Shown piece by piece: positions 51,944-59,828 of a stretch of DNA of 64,000 nt (its first letter is position 1; every line of letters begins with the position of its first letter). Under the pieces are notes generated by a model, which made no database searches, had not been told where the DNA came from, and saw only the letters and a list, made by a program, of their open reading frames with translations. Made by a program: the position numbers and the translations under genes. The stretch comes from Marinovum sp034669705. GTDB lineage: Bacteria > Pseudomonadota > Alphaproteobacteria > Rhodobacterales > Rhodobacteraceae. The stretch covers positions 62,001 to 126,000 of the forward strand of contig NZ_JAXMOR010000003.1 in assembly GCF_034669705.1 (NCBI RefSeq), read 5' to 3'.

Positions 51944-53583
51944 GCCGCCTGCTGACAATCACCGATCTCGTGCTCGAGGGCCGCAGCGAGGAAAGCTGGA
52001 CCCGGATCGTCAACGGCGTGAGCCTGACGCTCGACCGGGGCGAGGTGCTCGGCCTGATCGGCGAGAGCGGGGCGGGGAAATCCACCGTCGGGCTGGCCGC
52101 CATGGGCTTTACCCGCGACGGGGTGCGGATTGCCGGCGGCGCGGTCGAGTTCGACGGCATCGATCTGGTCAACGCCTCGGCCAACACCAAGCGCAACCTT
52201 CTGGGCAAGCGCATCGCCTATGTGGCGCAATCCGCCGCCGCCTCGTTCAACCCGGCGCATCGGCTGATCGACCAGCACACCGAAGGGCCGGTGGTGCATG
52301 GCGTCATGGGCCGCGGCGAGAGCGCCGAGGACGCGATGGAGCTCTATCGCCGGCTGCGCCTGCCCAACCCCGAGGAAATCGGCTTTCGCTACCCGCATCA
52401 GGTCTCGGGCGGTCAGCTGCAGCGGGCGATGACGGCGATGGCGATGTCCTGCCGGCCCGACCTGATCATCTTTGACGAGCCGACCACCGCGCTTGACGTC
52501 ACCACCCAGATCGAGGTGCTGGCGGCGATCCGCAAGATCGTCGAGGATTTCGACACCGCCGCGATCTACATCACCCATGACCTCGCCGTGGTGGCGCAGA
52601 TGGCCGACCGGATCAAGGTGCTGCTCAAGGGCGACGAGGTCGAGGAGGCCGAGACCCGGGTGATGCTCGACGATCCGCAGGAGGCCTACACCAAGAGCCT
52701 CTGGGCCGTGCGCGAATTTGAGCACGCCGAGAAGCCGCCGGCGCCAAAAGGCGCGGTGCCGGTGATCTCGGTCGAGGGGGTCACCGCGGGCTATGGCAAG
52801 GTCGATGTGCTCAGCGACGTGAGTTTCGACATCCACGAGGCGCGCACCGTTGCCGTGGTCGGCGAGAGCGGGTCTGGCAAATCGACCACCGCGCGCTGCA
52901 TCACCGGGCTGTTGCCGCCAAGAGCGGGGCGTATCCTGCTCGATGGCGAACCGCTGCCGCCGGATTACCGCAAACGGTCGAAGATGCAGCTCAGACAGGT
53001 GCAGATGATCTACCAGATGGCCGATACCGCGCTCAATCCGCGCAAGACCATCGGCCAGATCATCGGCCGGCCGGTGCAGTTCTACCTTGGCCTGCGCGGC
53101 AAGGAGAAACGCCGCCGCGTGCATGAGCTGCTCGAGCAGATCGAGCTCGACCCGGCGCAATTTGCAAACCGCCTGCCCGGCGAGCTCTCTGGCGGCCAGA
53201 AGCAGCGCGTCGGCATCGCCCGGGCGCTGGCGGCCGAGCCCAAGTTCATCATCTGCGACGAGGTCACCTCGGCGCTGGACCAGCTGGTGGCCGAGGGCAT
53301 CCTGCGGCTGCTGGCGCGGCTGCAGGACGAATTGCAGCTCAGTTACATGTTCATCACCCATGATCTCGCCACCGTGCGCTCGATCGCCGACACGGTGGTG
53401 GTGATGAAGGACGGCGTGGTGGTGGAACAGGGGCCCAAGGGCCAGATGTTCACCCCGCCGCACCATGCCTATACCGATCTGCTGCTCAGCTCGGTGCCGG
53501 AGATGGACCCCGACTGGCTCGACAAACTGCTGGCCGAACGCGGAGTTGATAACATCGGCGATGCCGCTGTTGATAAGATGTGA
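51940..53583 (+). CDS. peptide ABC importer fused ATPase (DppD-DppF type)
   Basis: 547 residues with two ATP-binding domains. First: Walker A GESGAGKS, signature VSGGQLQRAM, Walker B IIFDEPTTALD. Second: Walker A GESGSGKST, signature LSGGQKQRVG, Walker B FIICDEVTSALD. The fusion energises import by the two permeases. Coupled to the XRE gene by ATGA. Confidence 0.92.
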   Translation: MSRLLTITDLVLEGRSEESWTRIVNGVSLTLDRGEVLGLIGESGAGKSTVGLAAMGFTRDGVRIAGGAVEFDGIDLVNASANTKRNLLGKRIAYVAQSAAASFNPAHRLIDQHTEGPVVHGVMGRGESAEDAMELYRRLRLPNPEEIGFRYPHQVSGGQLQRAMTAMAMSCRPDLIIFDEPTTALDVTTQIEVLAAIRKIVEDFDTAAIYITHDLAVVAQMADRIKVLLKGDEVEEAETRVMLDDPQEAYTKSLWAVREFEHAEKPPAPKGAVPVISVEGVTAGYGKVDVLSDVSFDIHEARTVAVVGESGSGKSTTARCITGLLPPRAGRILLDGEPLPPDYRKRSKMQLRQVQMIYQMADTALNPRKTIGQIIGRPVQFYLGLRGKEKRRRVHELLEQIELDPAQFANRLPGELSGGQKQRVGIARALAAEPKFIICDEVTSALDQLVAEGILRLLARLQDELQLSYMFITHDLATVRSIADTVVVMKDGVVVEQGPKGQMFTPPHHAYTDLLLSSVPEMDPDWLDKLLAERGVDNIGDAAVDKM

Positions 53584-53637
53584 CACGAATCGCGCACGAG
53601 GGGCGGGATTGCCAAGAACAAGAACAGGGAGAACAAC

Positions 53638-55191
53638 ATGACCAGATTGACACGACGCGGGCTCCTGCGCACCGGTGCCGCCGCCGGTGTTCTGGCCGCC
53701 TCCGGCCTGCCGCTGCAGGCCCAGATGAAACGTGGCGGCCGTCTGCGCGCGGGCCTTGCCGGGGCCAATACCTCCGACAACTGGGACGCGCGGACCCATA
53801 CCGACGCCTATATGCAGAACGCCTCTCAGGGGGCGGTCTTTGACGCGCTGACCGAGGTGGCGGCCGACGGCACGCTCAAGGGCGAACTGGCCGAGAGCTG
53901 GGAGGCCAGCCCGGATGCCAAGACCTGGACCTTCACCCTGCGCCAGGGCGTGACCTTCCACAACGGCAAGGCCTTCGGCGCCGATGACGTGATCGCTTCG
54001 CTGCAGATGCATGTCGCCGAGGATTCGAAATCCGCCGCCAAGCCGATCGTCTCGGCGATCACCGAGATGAAGAAGCTGGGCGAGCATCAGGTGCAGCTCG
54101 TGCTCTCGGCCGGCAATGCCGATCTGCCCTACCTGCTGTCGGATTACCACCTGATGATGTACCCGGCCGGCCAGATCGACGAGGCGATCGCCAAGGGCAT
54201 CGGCACCGGTCTCTACCAGGTGGTGAGCTTCGATCCCGGCGTGCGGTTCGTCGGCAAACGGGTCGACAGCCACTACAAGGGCGATACTGCCGGCTTCTTC
54301 GACGAGATCGAGTTCATCGCGATCAACGATCCCACCGCGCGGATGAACGCGCTGCTGACCGGTCAGGTCGATACCATCAACCGGGTCGACGTCAAGACCG
54401 AGGCGCTGCTCAACGCCAACCCGCTGGTCAGCCTGCAGGAGGTGACCGGCAACCGGCATTTCACCTTCCCGATGCTCACCGACATCGCGCCGTTCAACGA
54501 CGTCAACGTGCGCCGCGCGCTGAAACACGGCATCAACCGGCAGGAGATGCTCGACAAGATCCTGCTCGGCCATGGCAGCGTCGCCCATGACACCCCGATC
54601 GGCCCGGCCAACCAGTATTACGCCGCCGACATGGAGCCGATCCCCTATGACCCCGACAAGGCCGCCTTCTACCTGAAGGAAGCCGGGATGGAGTCGCTGA
54701 ACATCGACCTCTCGGCCTCGTCCGCGGCCTTTGCCGGTGCGGTGGATGCGGCGCAGCTCTACCAATCCTCGGCCAAGCCCGCCGGCATCAACATCAACGT
54801 GGTGCAGGAGCCGGCGGATGGCTATTGGTCGAACGTCTGGATCAAGAAGCCGTTCTGCGCCTGTTTCTGGTCGGGTCGGGCGACCGAGGACTGGATGTTC
54901 TCCTCGGCCTACGAGGAAGGCGTGCCGTGGAACGACAGCCAGTGGGGCAGCGAGGACAGCGAACGCTTCCAGGAGCTGCTGGTCTCGGCCCGGGCCGAGC
55001 TCGACAGTGCCAAGCGGCGCGAGATGTACACCGAGATGCAGATGATCCTGCGCGACGATGGCGGCGTGGTGATCCCGATGTTCGCCAATTGGGTGCAGGC
55101 GGTGTCGAACAAGCTGGCGGTGCCGGAGACGGTGGGCAACCTCTGGGGCATGGACAACGCCCGCATGGCGGAGCGCTGGGCGATGGCGTGA
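53638..55191 (+). CDS. peptide ABC importer substrate-binding protein, Tat-exported
   Basis: 517 residues of the SBP family 5 (DppA/OppA) fold. The N-terminus TRRGLLRTGAAAGVLAASG has a twin-arginine export signal; the mature part contains DALTEVAADGTLKGELAESW and WTFTLRQGVTFHNGK typical of the family. Ligand unknown, probably a peptide or nickel/opine-type compound. It is the last gene, 54 bases after the ATPase, which differs from the usual order in which the binding protein comes first. Followed by a terminator. Confidence 0.93.
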   Translation: MTRLTRRGLLRTGAAAGVLAASGLPLQAQMKRGGRLRAGLAGANTSDNWDARTHTDAYMQNASQGAVFDALTEVAADGTLKGELAESWEASPDAKTWTFTLRQGVTFHNGKAFGADDVIASLQMHVAEDSKSAAKPIVSAITEMKKLGEHQVQLVLSAGNADLPYLLSDYHLMMYPAGQIDEAIAKGIGTGLYQVVSFDPGVRFVGKRVDSHYKGDTAGFFDEIEFIAINDPTARMNALLTGQVDTINRVDVKTEALLNANPLVSLQEVTGNRHFTFPMLTDIAPFNDVNVRRALKHGINRQEMLDKILLGHGSVAHDTPIGPANQYYAADMEPIPYDPDKAAFYLKEAGMESLNIDLSASSAAFAGAVDAAQLYQSSAKPAGININVVQEPADGYWSNVWIKKPFCACFWSGRATEDWMFSSAYEEGVPWNDSQWGSEDSERFQELLVSARAELDSAKRREMYTEMQMILRDDGGVVIPMFANWVQAVSNKLAVPETVGNLWGMDNARMAERWAMA

Positions 55192-55218
55192 GCCGCCGCA
55201 GCGGTTGGTGAGCTGGGT

Positions 55219-55252
55219 GGGTCCGTCCTTTCGGGGGCGGGCCCTTTTCTTT
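55219..55252 (+). terminator. intrinsic terminator of the importer operon
   Basis: GGGTCCGTCC (55219-55228) pairs with GGGCGGGCCC (55235-55244) using two G-U pairs around TTTCGG, followed by TTTTCTTT. Confidence 0.8.
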
Positions 55253-55277
55253 GAGCCGGGCTCGGGCAGGCGGAGGC

Positions 55278-55300
55278 GGTGGGGTGAAACCCCACCCTAC
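55278..55300. repeat. GGTGGG palindromic repeat, copy 1
   Basis: GGTGGGGTGAAACCCCACC followed by CTAC; perfect 7-base stem. Related copies at 55538, 55705 and 59502 share the pattern GGTGGGNTNNAAACCCACC then CTAC. Confidence 0.7.
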
Positions 55301-55340
55301 GCCGGCGCATGTCGCAAGGTTGGTACGGAGCACAAAGTGC

Positions 55341-55530
55341 GTTAACAGCGGGCATCGCCCGCCGCGCATCGTCATGCCGAAGGCATGCCTCCGGCATGAG
55401 GCCGCTCGGACGGCACGGCGATTTGGCTGAGACAAGCGCGCCGATCAGATGTCGTACGGACTTGGCTGCCATAAACCGTTCCACTGCACGCGAGGATCGC
55501 CGCACCGCGGCCCGCCGATTCGCGGCTTTG
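55341..55530. repeat. long intergenic repeat, copy A
   Basis: About 190 bases running from GTTAACAGCGGGC through GCATCGTCATGCCGAAGGC, GGCGATTTGGCTG, ACAAGCGCG and GTCGTACGGA to CGCGGCCCGCCGATTCGCGG. Corresponding blocks in the same order occur at 59561-59755. Flanked on both sides by the GGTGGG palindrome. No ORF of known type. Confidence 0.6.
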
Positions 55531-55537
55531 AGATGAA

Positions 55538-55560
55538 GGTGGGTTAGAAACCCACCCTAC
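55538..55560. repeat. GGTGGG palindromic repeat, copy 2
   Basis: GGTGGGTTAGAAACCCACC followed by CTAC; 8-base stem. Confidence 0.7.
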
Positions 55561-55608
55561 GTCGTAAAGGAGGATTGCACGCGGTCAATATCAGGCACCA
55601 GTGTGTCG

Positions 55609-55704
55609 TCAGCGGGCGAAAAGCCCGCCTCAGATCGTTATGCCGAAGGCATGTCACTGGCATGACGGAGCCCTCGGCACGGCGATACGCGGCTCCGCAA
55701 CGAA
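55609..55704. repeat. long intergenic repeat, partial copy B
   Basis: Contains AGCGGGC, CAGATCGTTATGCCGAAGGC and CATGACGGAGC and CACGGCGAT blocks shared with copies A and C but is shorter and lacks the ACAAGCGCG and GTCGTACGG parts. Confidence 0.5.
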
Positions 55705-55727
55705 GGTGGGTTGAAAACCCACCCTAC
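55705..55727. repeat. GGTGGG palindromic repeat, copy 3, overlapping the hslU stop
   Basis: GGTGGGTTGAAAACCCACC followed by CTAC. The CTA at 55724-55726 is the TAG stop codon of hslU on the other strand, so the element abuts the coding end. Confidence 0.7.
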
Positions 55728-57031
55728 AGCACGTAGCGGCTCAGGTCCGTCGAGCGGGTCAACTCGCCGAGGTTGGTCTCGACGAACGCGGCATCGACAA
55801 CCACCTTCTGGCCGCCCCGGTCGGGCGCATGGAAGCTCAGCTCCTCGAACACCCGCTCCATCACCGTGTAGAGCCGCCGCGCGCCGATATTCTCGACGCT
55901 CTCGTTGACCTCGGCGGCGATCTTGGCGAGCGCGGCGATGCCCTCCTCGGTGAAGGTCACCTCGACCTCCTCGGTGCCCATCAGCGCGGAGTACTGCCGG
56001 GTCAGCGCATTGTCGGTCTCGGTCAGGATGCGGACGAAATCGCCCTCGGTCAGCGCCCGCAGGTTGACCCGGATCGGCAGCCGGCCCTGCAGTTCGGGCA
56101 GCAGGTCAGAGGGCTTGGCGATGTGGAAGGCGCCGGAGGCGATGAACAGGATATGGTCGGTCTTGACCGCGCCGTGCTTGGTCGAGACCGTGGTGCCCTC
56201 GATCAGCGGCAGCAGGTCGCGCTGCACGCCCTCGCGGCTGACGTCGCCACCGCGGGCCTCCTTGCGGGCGCAGACCTTGTCGATCTCGTCGAGAAAGACG
56301 ATGCCGTTCTGCTCCACCGCCTCCAGCGCCGCCTTGTTGACCGTCTCGTCATCCAGCAGCTTGTCGGCCTCTTCGCCGATCAGCACGTCATAGCTTTCAC
56401 GCACGGTCAGCCGCTTGCGCACGGTGCGCTGGCCGAAGGCCTTGCCGAAGATATCGCCGAGGTTCATCATCCCCATCTGGCTGCCGGGCTGGCCGGGGAT
56501 GTCCATCATGCCCATCGGGTTGGAGTGGTCGGTCAGCTCGAGCTCGATCATCGTGTCGTCGAGCAGCCCGTCCTTCAGCTTCTTTCGGAACATGTCGCGG
56601 GTGCCCTCGCGGGCGTCCTCGCCGGCGATGGCGGCGATCACCCGGTCCTCGGCGGCCTGATGCGCCTTGGCCTTGACGTCCTCGCGCATCCAGTCGCGGG
56701 TCTGGACGATGGCGGCATCGACGAGATCGCGGATGATTTGCTCGACGTCGCGGCCGACATAGCCGACTTCTGTGAACTTGGTGGCCTCGACCTTGATGAA
56801 GGGCGCCTTGGCCAGTTTCGCCAGCCGGCGCGAGATCTCGGTCTTGCCGACGCCGGTTGGGCCGATCATCAGGATGTTCTTGGGATAGACTTCGTCGCGC
56901 AGGTCATCGGCAAGCTGCTTGCGCCGCCAGCGGTTGCGCAGCGCCACGGCAACGGCGCGTTTGGCATCGGCCTGGCCGATGATGAAGCGGTCCAGCTCTG
57001 AGACGATTTCGCGGGGGGTGAGGTCTGTCAT
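55724..57031 (-). CDS. hslU: ATP-dependent protease ATPase subunit HslU
   Basis: 435 residues. Walker A GPTGVGKT near residue 58, Walker B ending GIVFLDEID, I-domain insert (with a Met/Gly-rich PMGMMDIPG), sensor/arginine motifs and the C-terminal DLSRYVL tail that docks in HslV. It unfolds substrates for HslV. Its own RpoH-like promoter lies at 57058-57086; a brnTA module now separates it from hslV. Confidence 0.97.
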   Translation of the reverse strand: MTDLTPREIVSELDRFIIGQADAKRAVAVALRNRWRRKQLADDLRDEVYPKNILMIGPTGVGKTEISRRLAKLAKAPFIKVEATKFTEVGYVGRDVEQIIRDLVDAAIVQTRDWMREDVKAKAHQAAEDRVIAAIAGEDAREGTRDMFRKKLKDGLLDDTMIELELTDHSNPMGMMDIPGQPGSQMGMMNLGDIFGKAFGQRTVRKRLTVRESYDVLIGEEADKLLDDETVNKAALEAVEQNGIVFLDEIDKVCARKEARGGDVSREGVQRDLLPLIEGTTVSTKHGAVKTDHILFIASGAFHIAKPSDLLPELQGRLPIRVNLRALTEGDFVRILTETDNALTRQYSALMGTEEVEVTFTEEGIAALAKIAAEVNESVENIGARRLYTVMERVFEELSFHAPDRGGQKVVVDAAFVETNLGELTRSTDLSRYVL

Positions 57032-57057
57032 GATGGTCCCTTTTCACGTTGTAGGAC

Positions 57058-57086
57058 AGATACGCATGGCGGCGGAGGATTTGAAG
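57058..57086 (-). promoter_or_regulatory. candidate RpoH promoter of hslU
   Basis: On the minus strand CTTCAA (57081-57086), 16 bases, CGTATCT (57058-57064), close to the alphaproteobacterial pattern CTTGAA-N16/17-CYTATNT with one mismatch in each box. It would start transcription about 20 bases before the hslU ATG. Confidence 0.6.
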
Positions 57087-57089
57087 GGG

Positions 57090-57134
57090 TTGAGGTTTGT
57101 AGATACGTAGTGTATCTACAATCCATAGATACAA
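57090..57134 (+). promoter_or_regulatory. promoter and dyad operator of brnTA
   Basis: TTGAGG (57090-57095), 17 bases, TATCTA (57113-57118). A perfect 10-base dyad TTGTAGATAC / GTATCTACAA (57097-57106, 57112-57121) covers spacer and -10, and a third half-site ATAGATACAA follows at 57125-57134. This fits autorepression by BrnA, which binds such dyads in brnTA modules. Confidence 0.65.
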
Positions 57135-57195
57135 CGGACCGAAAAGCATGAGGGAGAAAAAATGAAACAGCAGGAAGTACGAGGAGTTTTCCTTC

Positions 57196-57489
57196 ATGTT
57201 CGAATGGGACGAAGCCAAACGACAGGCAACCTTAGAAAAGCACGGCATCGACTTCGTTGATGCTGTAGAAATTTTTTCGACAACGCACCTTGTGGTTGGT
57301 GCGCGCAGCGAAATCGAAAGCCGCAAGTTAGCAGTTGGTGAACTCGACCAAGAGACGATCTCAGTAATTTTCACCATCCGCGACGACGCTATCCGCATCA
57401 TCACAGCCCGGAGGGCCCGACGAAATGAGCGAGAACAATACTACGCGCTTCTCTCTCGAAGAAATTCGGGGGATGAAGAGCCTCACTGA
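57196..57489 (+). CDS. brnT: BrnT-family toxin
   Basis: 97 residues of the BrnT (DUF497) family: FEWDEAKRQATLEKHGIDF at the start and RIITARRARRNEREQYY at the end, the family's RNase-like core. Inhibits growth by cleaving RNA until neutralised by BrnA. ATG 57196 follows AGGAG. The last 65 bases overlap brnA in another frame. AT-richer than the neighbouring housekeeping genes, suggesting acquisition. Confidence 0.9.
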   Translation: MFEWDEAKRQATLEKHGIDFVDAVEIFSTTHLVVGARSEIESRKLAVGELDQETISVIFTIRDDAIRIITARRARRNEREQYYALLSRRNSGDEEPH

Positions 57490-57706
57490 CTGGAACCGTC
57501 TGCACGCGGCAGGCGACAATGAGGGCGAACCGGAGTTTGAGGTCGACTGGACTTCGGCAGAACTCGTGGAACCCGAGCCGAAGAAGCTGATCTCTCTTCG
57601 GCTCGATCCGGATATTATCGCGTTCTTCCGCAGTGAAGGAAAAGGCTACCAGACCCGGATGAACGCTGTCTTGCGCAGCTACATGGAAGCGCAGCGCAAG
57701 CGTTAG
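57425..57706 (+). CDS. brnA: BrnA-family antitoxin
   Basis: 93 residues. A disordered N-terminal toxin-binding part precedes a ribbon-helix-helix domain KKLISLRLDPDIIAFFRSEG and YQTRMNAVLRSYMEAQ (DUF4415/BrnA type). It binds BrnT and represses its own promoter. The stop TAG 57704-57706 overlaps the TAA of the convergent hslV (57703-57705), so the module fits exactly between hslU and hslV. Confidence 0.9.
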   Translation: MSENNTTRFSLEEIRGMKSLTDWNRLHAAGDNEGEPEFEVDWTSAELVEPEPKKLISLRLDPDIIAFFRSEGKGYQTRMNAVLRSYMEAQRKR

Positions 57707-58257
57707 CCGCCGATGGTCTCCACCGTCAGGTTGCCGTTGGTATAGACGCAGATGTCGGCGGCGATCGCCATTGCCTTGCGCGCGACCTCTTCGGCGCTGA
57801 GGTCGGTCTCCATCAGCCCGCGCGCCGCGGCCAGCGCATAGTTGCCGCCAGAGCCGATGGCGGTCACGTCATGCTCGGGTTCCAGAACGTCGCCGGCGCC
57901 GGTGATCACGAACATCTGCTCGCCGTCCGACACGATCAGCATCGCCTCGAGCTTCTGCAGGTACTTGTCGGTGCGCCAGTCCTTGGCCAGTTCGACACAG
58001 CCGCGCGCCAGTTGACCGGGGGTGCCCTCGAGCTTGGCCTCGAGCCGTTCCAGAAGGGTGAAGGCATCGGCGGTCGAGCCGGCAAAGCCGCAGACCACGT
58101 CAGAGCCGCCGGGCGAGATGCGGCGCACCTTGCGGGCAGTGCCCTTGATCACGGTCTGGCCGAGGCTGACCTGTCCGTCGCCGGCGATCACCACCTTGCC
58201 GTCCTTCTTGACGCCGATGATCGTGGTGCCGTGCCAGCCGGGGAATTCTTCGCTCAT
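57703..58257 (-). CDS. hslV: ATP-dependent protease subunit HslV
   Basis: 184 residues. N-terminal prosequence MSEEFPGWHG is expected to be removed to expose the catalytic Thr11 (TTIIGVKKDGK). GDGQVSLGQTVIKGTARKVR and GSGGNYALAAARGL are family blocks. Start at ATG 58257 follows AAGGAAGACCC; the frame extends to 58305 without support. An RpoH-type promoter overlaps the stop codon of the amidohydrolase gene before it. Usually cotranscribed with hslU; here brnTA lies between. Confidence 0.97.
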   Translation of the reverse strand: MSEEFPGWHGTTIIGVKKDGKVVIAGDGQVSLGQTVIKGTARKVRRISPGGSDVVCGFAGSTADAFTLLERLEAKLEGTPGQLARGCVELAKDWRTDKYLQKLEAMLIVSDGEQMFVITGAGDVLEPEHDVTAIGSGGNYALAAARGLMETDLSAEEVARKAMAIAADICVYTNGNLTVETIGG

Positions 58258-58279
58258 GGGTCTTCCTTTCGGTTTCGGC

Positions 58280-59461
58280 CTATATGGAACCCGCATCCGC
58301 CCCATGCAAGGGCCCGACCAGCCGGCGCGACAGGTGATCGAAGAGCCGCACCGCCGGCGCGATCAGCGCGTCGGGAAAATCATACTCCGGGGTGTGCAGC
58401 GCCGGATGCGCCGCGCCGGCACCGAGGAAGAGCATGGCGGACTTGGCGACTGTGGCGAAGCGGCCGAAATCCTCGGACGCGCGCATCGGGCAGCCGGCGT
58501 GGTCATGCGCCATCCCCAGCGCGTCGAGCGAGGCTTGCAGGAGGGCGGTGGCCTCGGGGTCATTCTCGCAGTGGTGGAAGACGTCGTGCCAGGCAACCTC
58601 GGCGCTCAGCCCACAGGCTGCGGCGGTCTCTTGCACCAGTGCCAGCGCCGCGTCGCAGAGCGCCTGCATCTCGCTGTCGACGCGGGTGCGCAGGGTGGCC
58701 ATCAGCACCGCCTCGCCCGGCGCCACGCCAAAGGCCGGCCGGCCCAGCCGGGCATATGTCAGGGTGACGCTGGCAAAGCGCGCCTCCTCGATCCGGCCGC
58801 GGCCGAGGGCGGTCAGCGCCGGCATCAGACGCGCCAAAGCCGGCATAGGCGAGACCCCGTTCTCCGGCTCCGAGGCATGGGCCTCGCGGCCGCGCAGGGT
58901 GATCTCCATGCCACGCGAGGCGCAGTTGACGGGTCCTAGGGCGAGACCGACATGGCCAAGCGGCAGACCCGGTCGGTTGTGCAGGGCAAAGGCGTAGTCC
59001 GGGCGCAACGCGGCGAACCGCGGATCGGCAAGCACGGCGGCCGCGCCGGCGCCGGTTTCCTCGGCGGGCTGGAACAGCAGCACGATCCGCCCGCGGGCCG
59101 GCGGGGTGCGGTGCAGCAGGCGGGCGAGACCCAGCAGGATCGCCATGTGGCCGTCATGGCCGCAGAGATGCGCGGTGCCGGGGTGTTGCGAGCCGTGGGC
59201 GCGGCCGGGAGTCTCTGTGATCGGCAGGGCGTCAAGTTCGCAGCGGAAGAGCACGGTGGGGCCGGGGGCGGCGCCGGTGAAGACCGCGGCAATGCCATGG
59301 CCGCCGAGATCGCTGAGGATCTCGTCGGGGGCGTGTTCGGCCAGCCAGGCGGCGATACGGTTCGCAGTGGCGTGTTCGGCGCCGGAGACCTCGGGGAAGC
59401 GGTGCAGCTCCTGGCGGCGGGCGGTGAGCTCGGCGAGGTCGTGGGGGGTGAGGTCGGTCAT
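58280..59461 (-). CDS. M20-family amidohydrolase
   Basis: 393 residues. Metal-binding motifs HLCGHDGHM near residue 95 and PAEETGAGA near 130, then GREAHASEPENG and a C-terminal ACGLSAEV / HTPEYDFPD region match the M20D carboxypeptidase/amidohydrolase family (hippurate- or IAA-amidohydrolase-like). Likely cleaves N-acyl amino acids. Start 59461 gives MTDLTPHDLAEL; no clear ribosome-binding site. It ends 22 bases before hslV and may be cotranscribed with it. Confidence 0.9.
   Translation of the reverse strand: MTDLTPHDLAELTARRQELHRFPEVSGAEHATANRIAAWLAEHAPDEILSDLGGHGIAAVFTGAAPGPTVLFRCELDALPITETPGRAHGSQHPGTAHLCGHDGHMAILLGLARLLHRTPPARGRIVLLFQPAEETGAGAAAVLADPRFAALRPDYAFALHNRPGLPLGHVGLALGPVNCASRGMEITLRGREAHASEPENGVSPMPALARLMPALTALGRGRIEEARFASVTLTYARLGRPAFGVAPGEAVLMATLRTRVDSEMQALCDAALALVQETAAACGLSAEVAWHDVFHHCENDPEATALLQASLDALGMAHDHAGCPMRASEDFGRFATVAKSAMLFLGAGAAHPALHTPEYDFPDALIAPAVRLFDHLSRRLVGPLHGADAGSI
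58281..58310 (-). promoter_or_regulatory. candidate RpoH promoter of hslV
   Basis: On the minus strand CTTG (58307-58310), 19 bases, CCATATA (58281-58287), close to CTTGAA-N16/17-CYTATNT. It overlaps the final codons and stop of the M20 gene and places the transcript start about 17 bases before the hslV ATG. Confidence 0.6.
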
Positions 59462-59501
59462 GCCGGCAGGATGGGGCAGATCGCGGGGGAGCGGAAGGGG
59501 C

Positions 59502-59524
59502 GGTGGGTTGGAAACCCACCCTAC
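59502..59524. repeat. GGTGGG palindromic repeat, copy 4
   Basis: GGTGGGTTGGAAACCCACC followed by CTAC, same family as 55278, 55538 and 55705. Here again it lies about 40 bases before the long repeat. Confidence 0.7.
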
Positions 59525-59560
59525 GGGCGCGCGCCAGTCGCCGCGGCATTGTAAACGCGG

Positions 59561-59755
59561 GTTAACAGCGGGCGCAGACCGCCGCGCACCGCCGCGCATC
59601 GTTATCCCGAAGGCATGCCTCCGGCATGACGTCGCCCCCAGACGCGGCGATTTGGCCGCCACAAGCGCGATGATCGGAAGTCGTACGGATTTGCCGGGGT
59701 AAAGTGGCCTTCACAAAAGTCGCATCGCCGCATCGCGGCCCGGCGATGCGCGGCT
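59561..59755. repeat. long intergenic repeat, copy C
   Basis: About 195 bases: GTTAACAGCGGGC, GCCGCGCATCGTTATCCC, GAAGGCATGCCTCCGGCATG, GGCGATTTGGCCG, CACAAGCGCG, GTCGTACGGA, TCGCGGCCCGGCGATGCGCGG, in the same order as copy A at 55341. It fills most of the 367-base gap between the amidohydrolase and trxA; nothing coding is seen. Confidence 0.6.
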
Positions 59756-59775
59756 TGCGAGAGGTCGGCGCCAAG

Positions 59776-59801
59776 AAAAAGGGCCGCCCAACAGGCGACC
59801 C
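59776..59801 (-). terminator. intrinsic terminator of trxA
   Basis: On the minus strand GGGTCGCC and GGCGGCCC form an eight-base stem with one G-U pair around a 5-base loop (59781-59801), followed by TTTTT (59776-59780). Confidence 0.8.
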
Positions 59802-59828
59802 CTCCACAGTGCAATAAATCAGCTGACC

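Noticed and set aside
55192..55723. A small protein or RNA gene in the repeat-filled gap before hslU
   Set aside because: Frames here translate repeats also found at 59.5 kb, lack ribosome-binding sites, and no tRNA-like or known RNA fold is evident by eye.
57162..57260. Short ORF beginning ATGAAACAGCAGG upstream of and overlapping brnT
   Set aside because: It is out of frame with brnT, has a poor ribosome-binding site and a composition that is just a frame shift of the BrnT start; brnT itself has AGGAG at good spacing.
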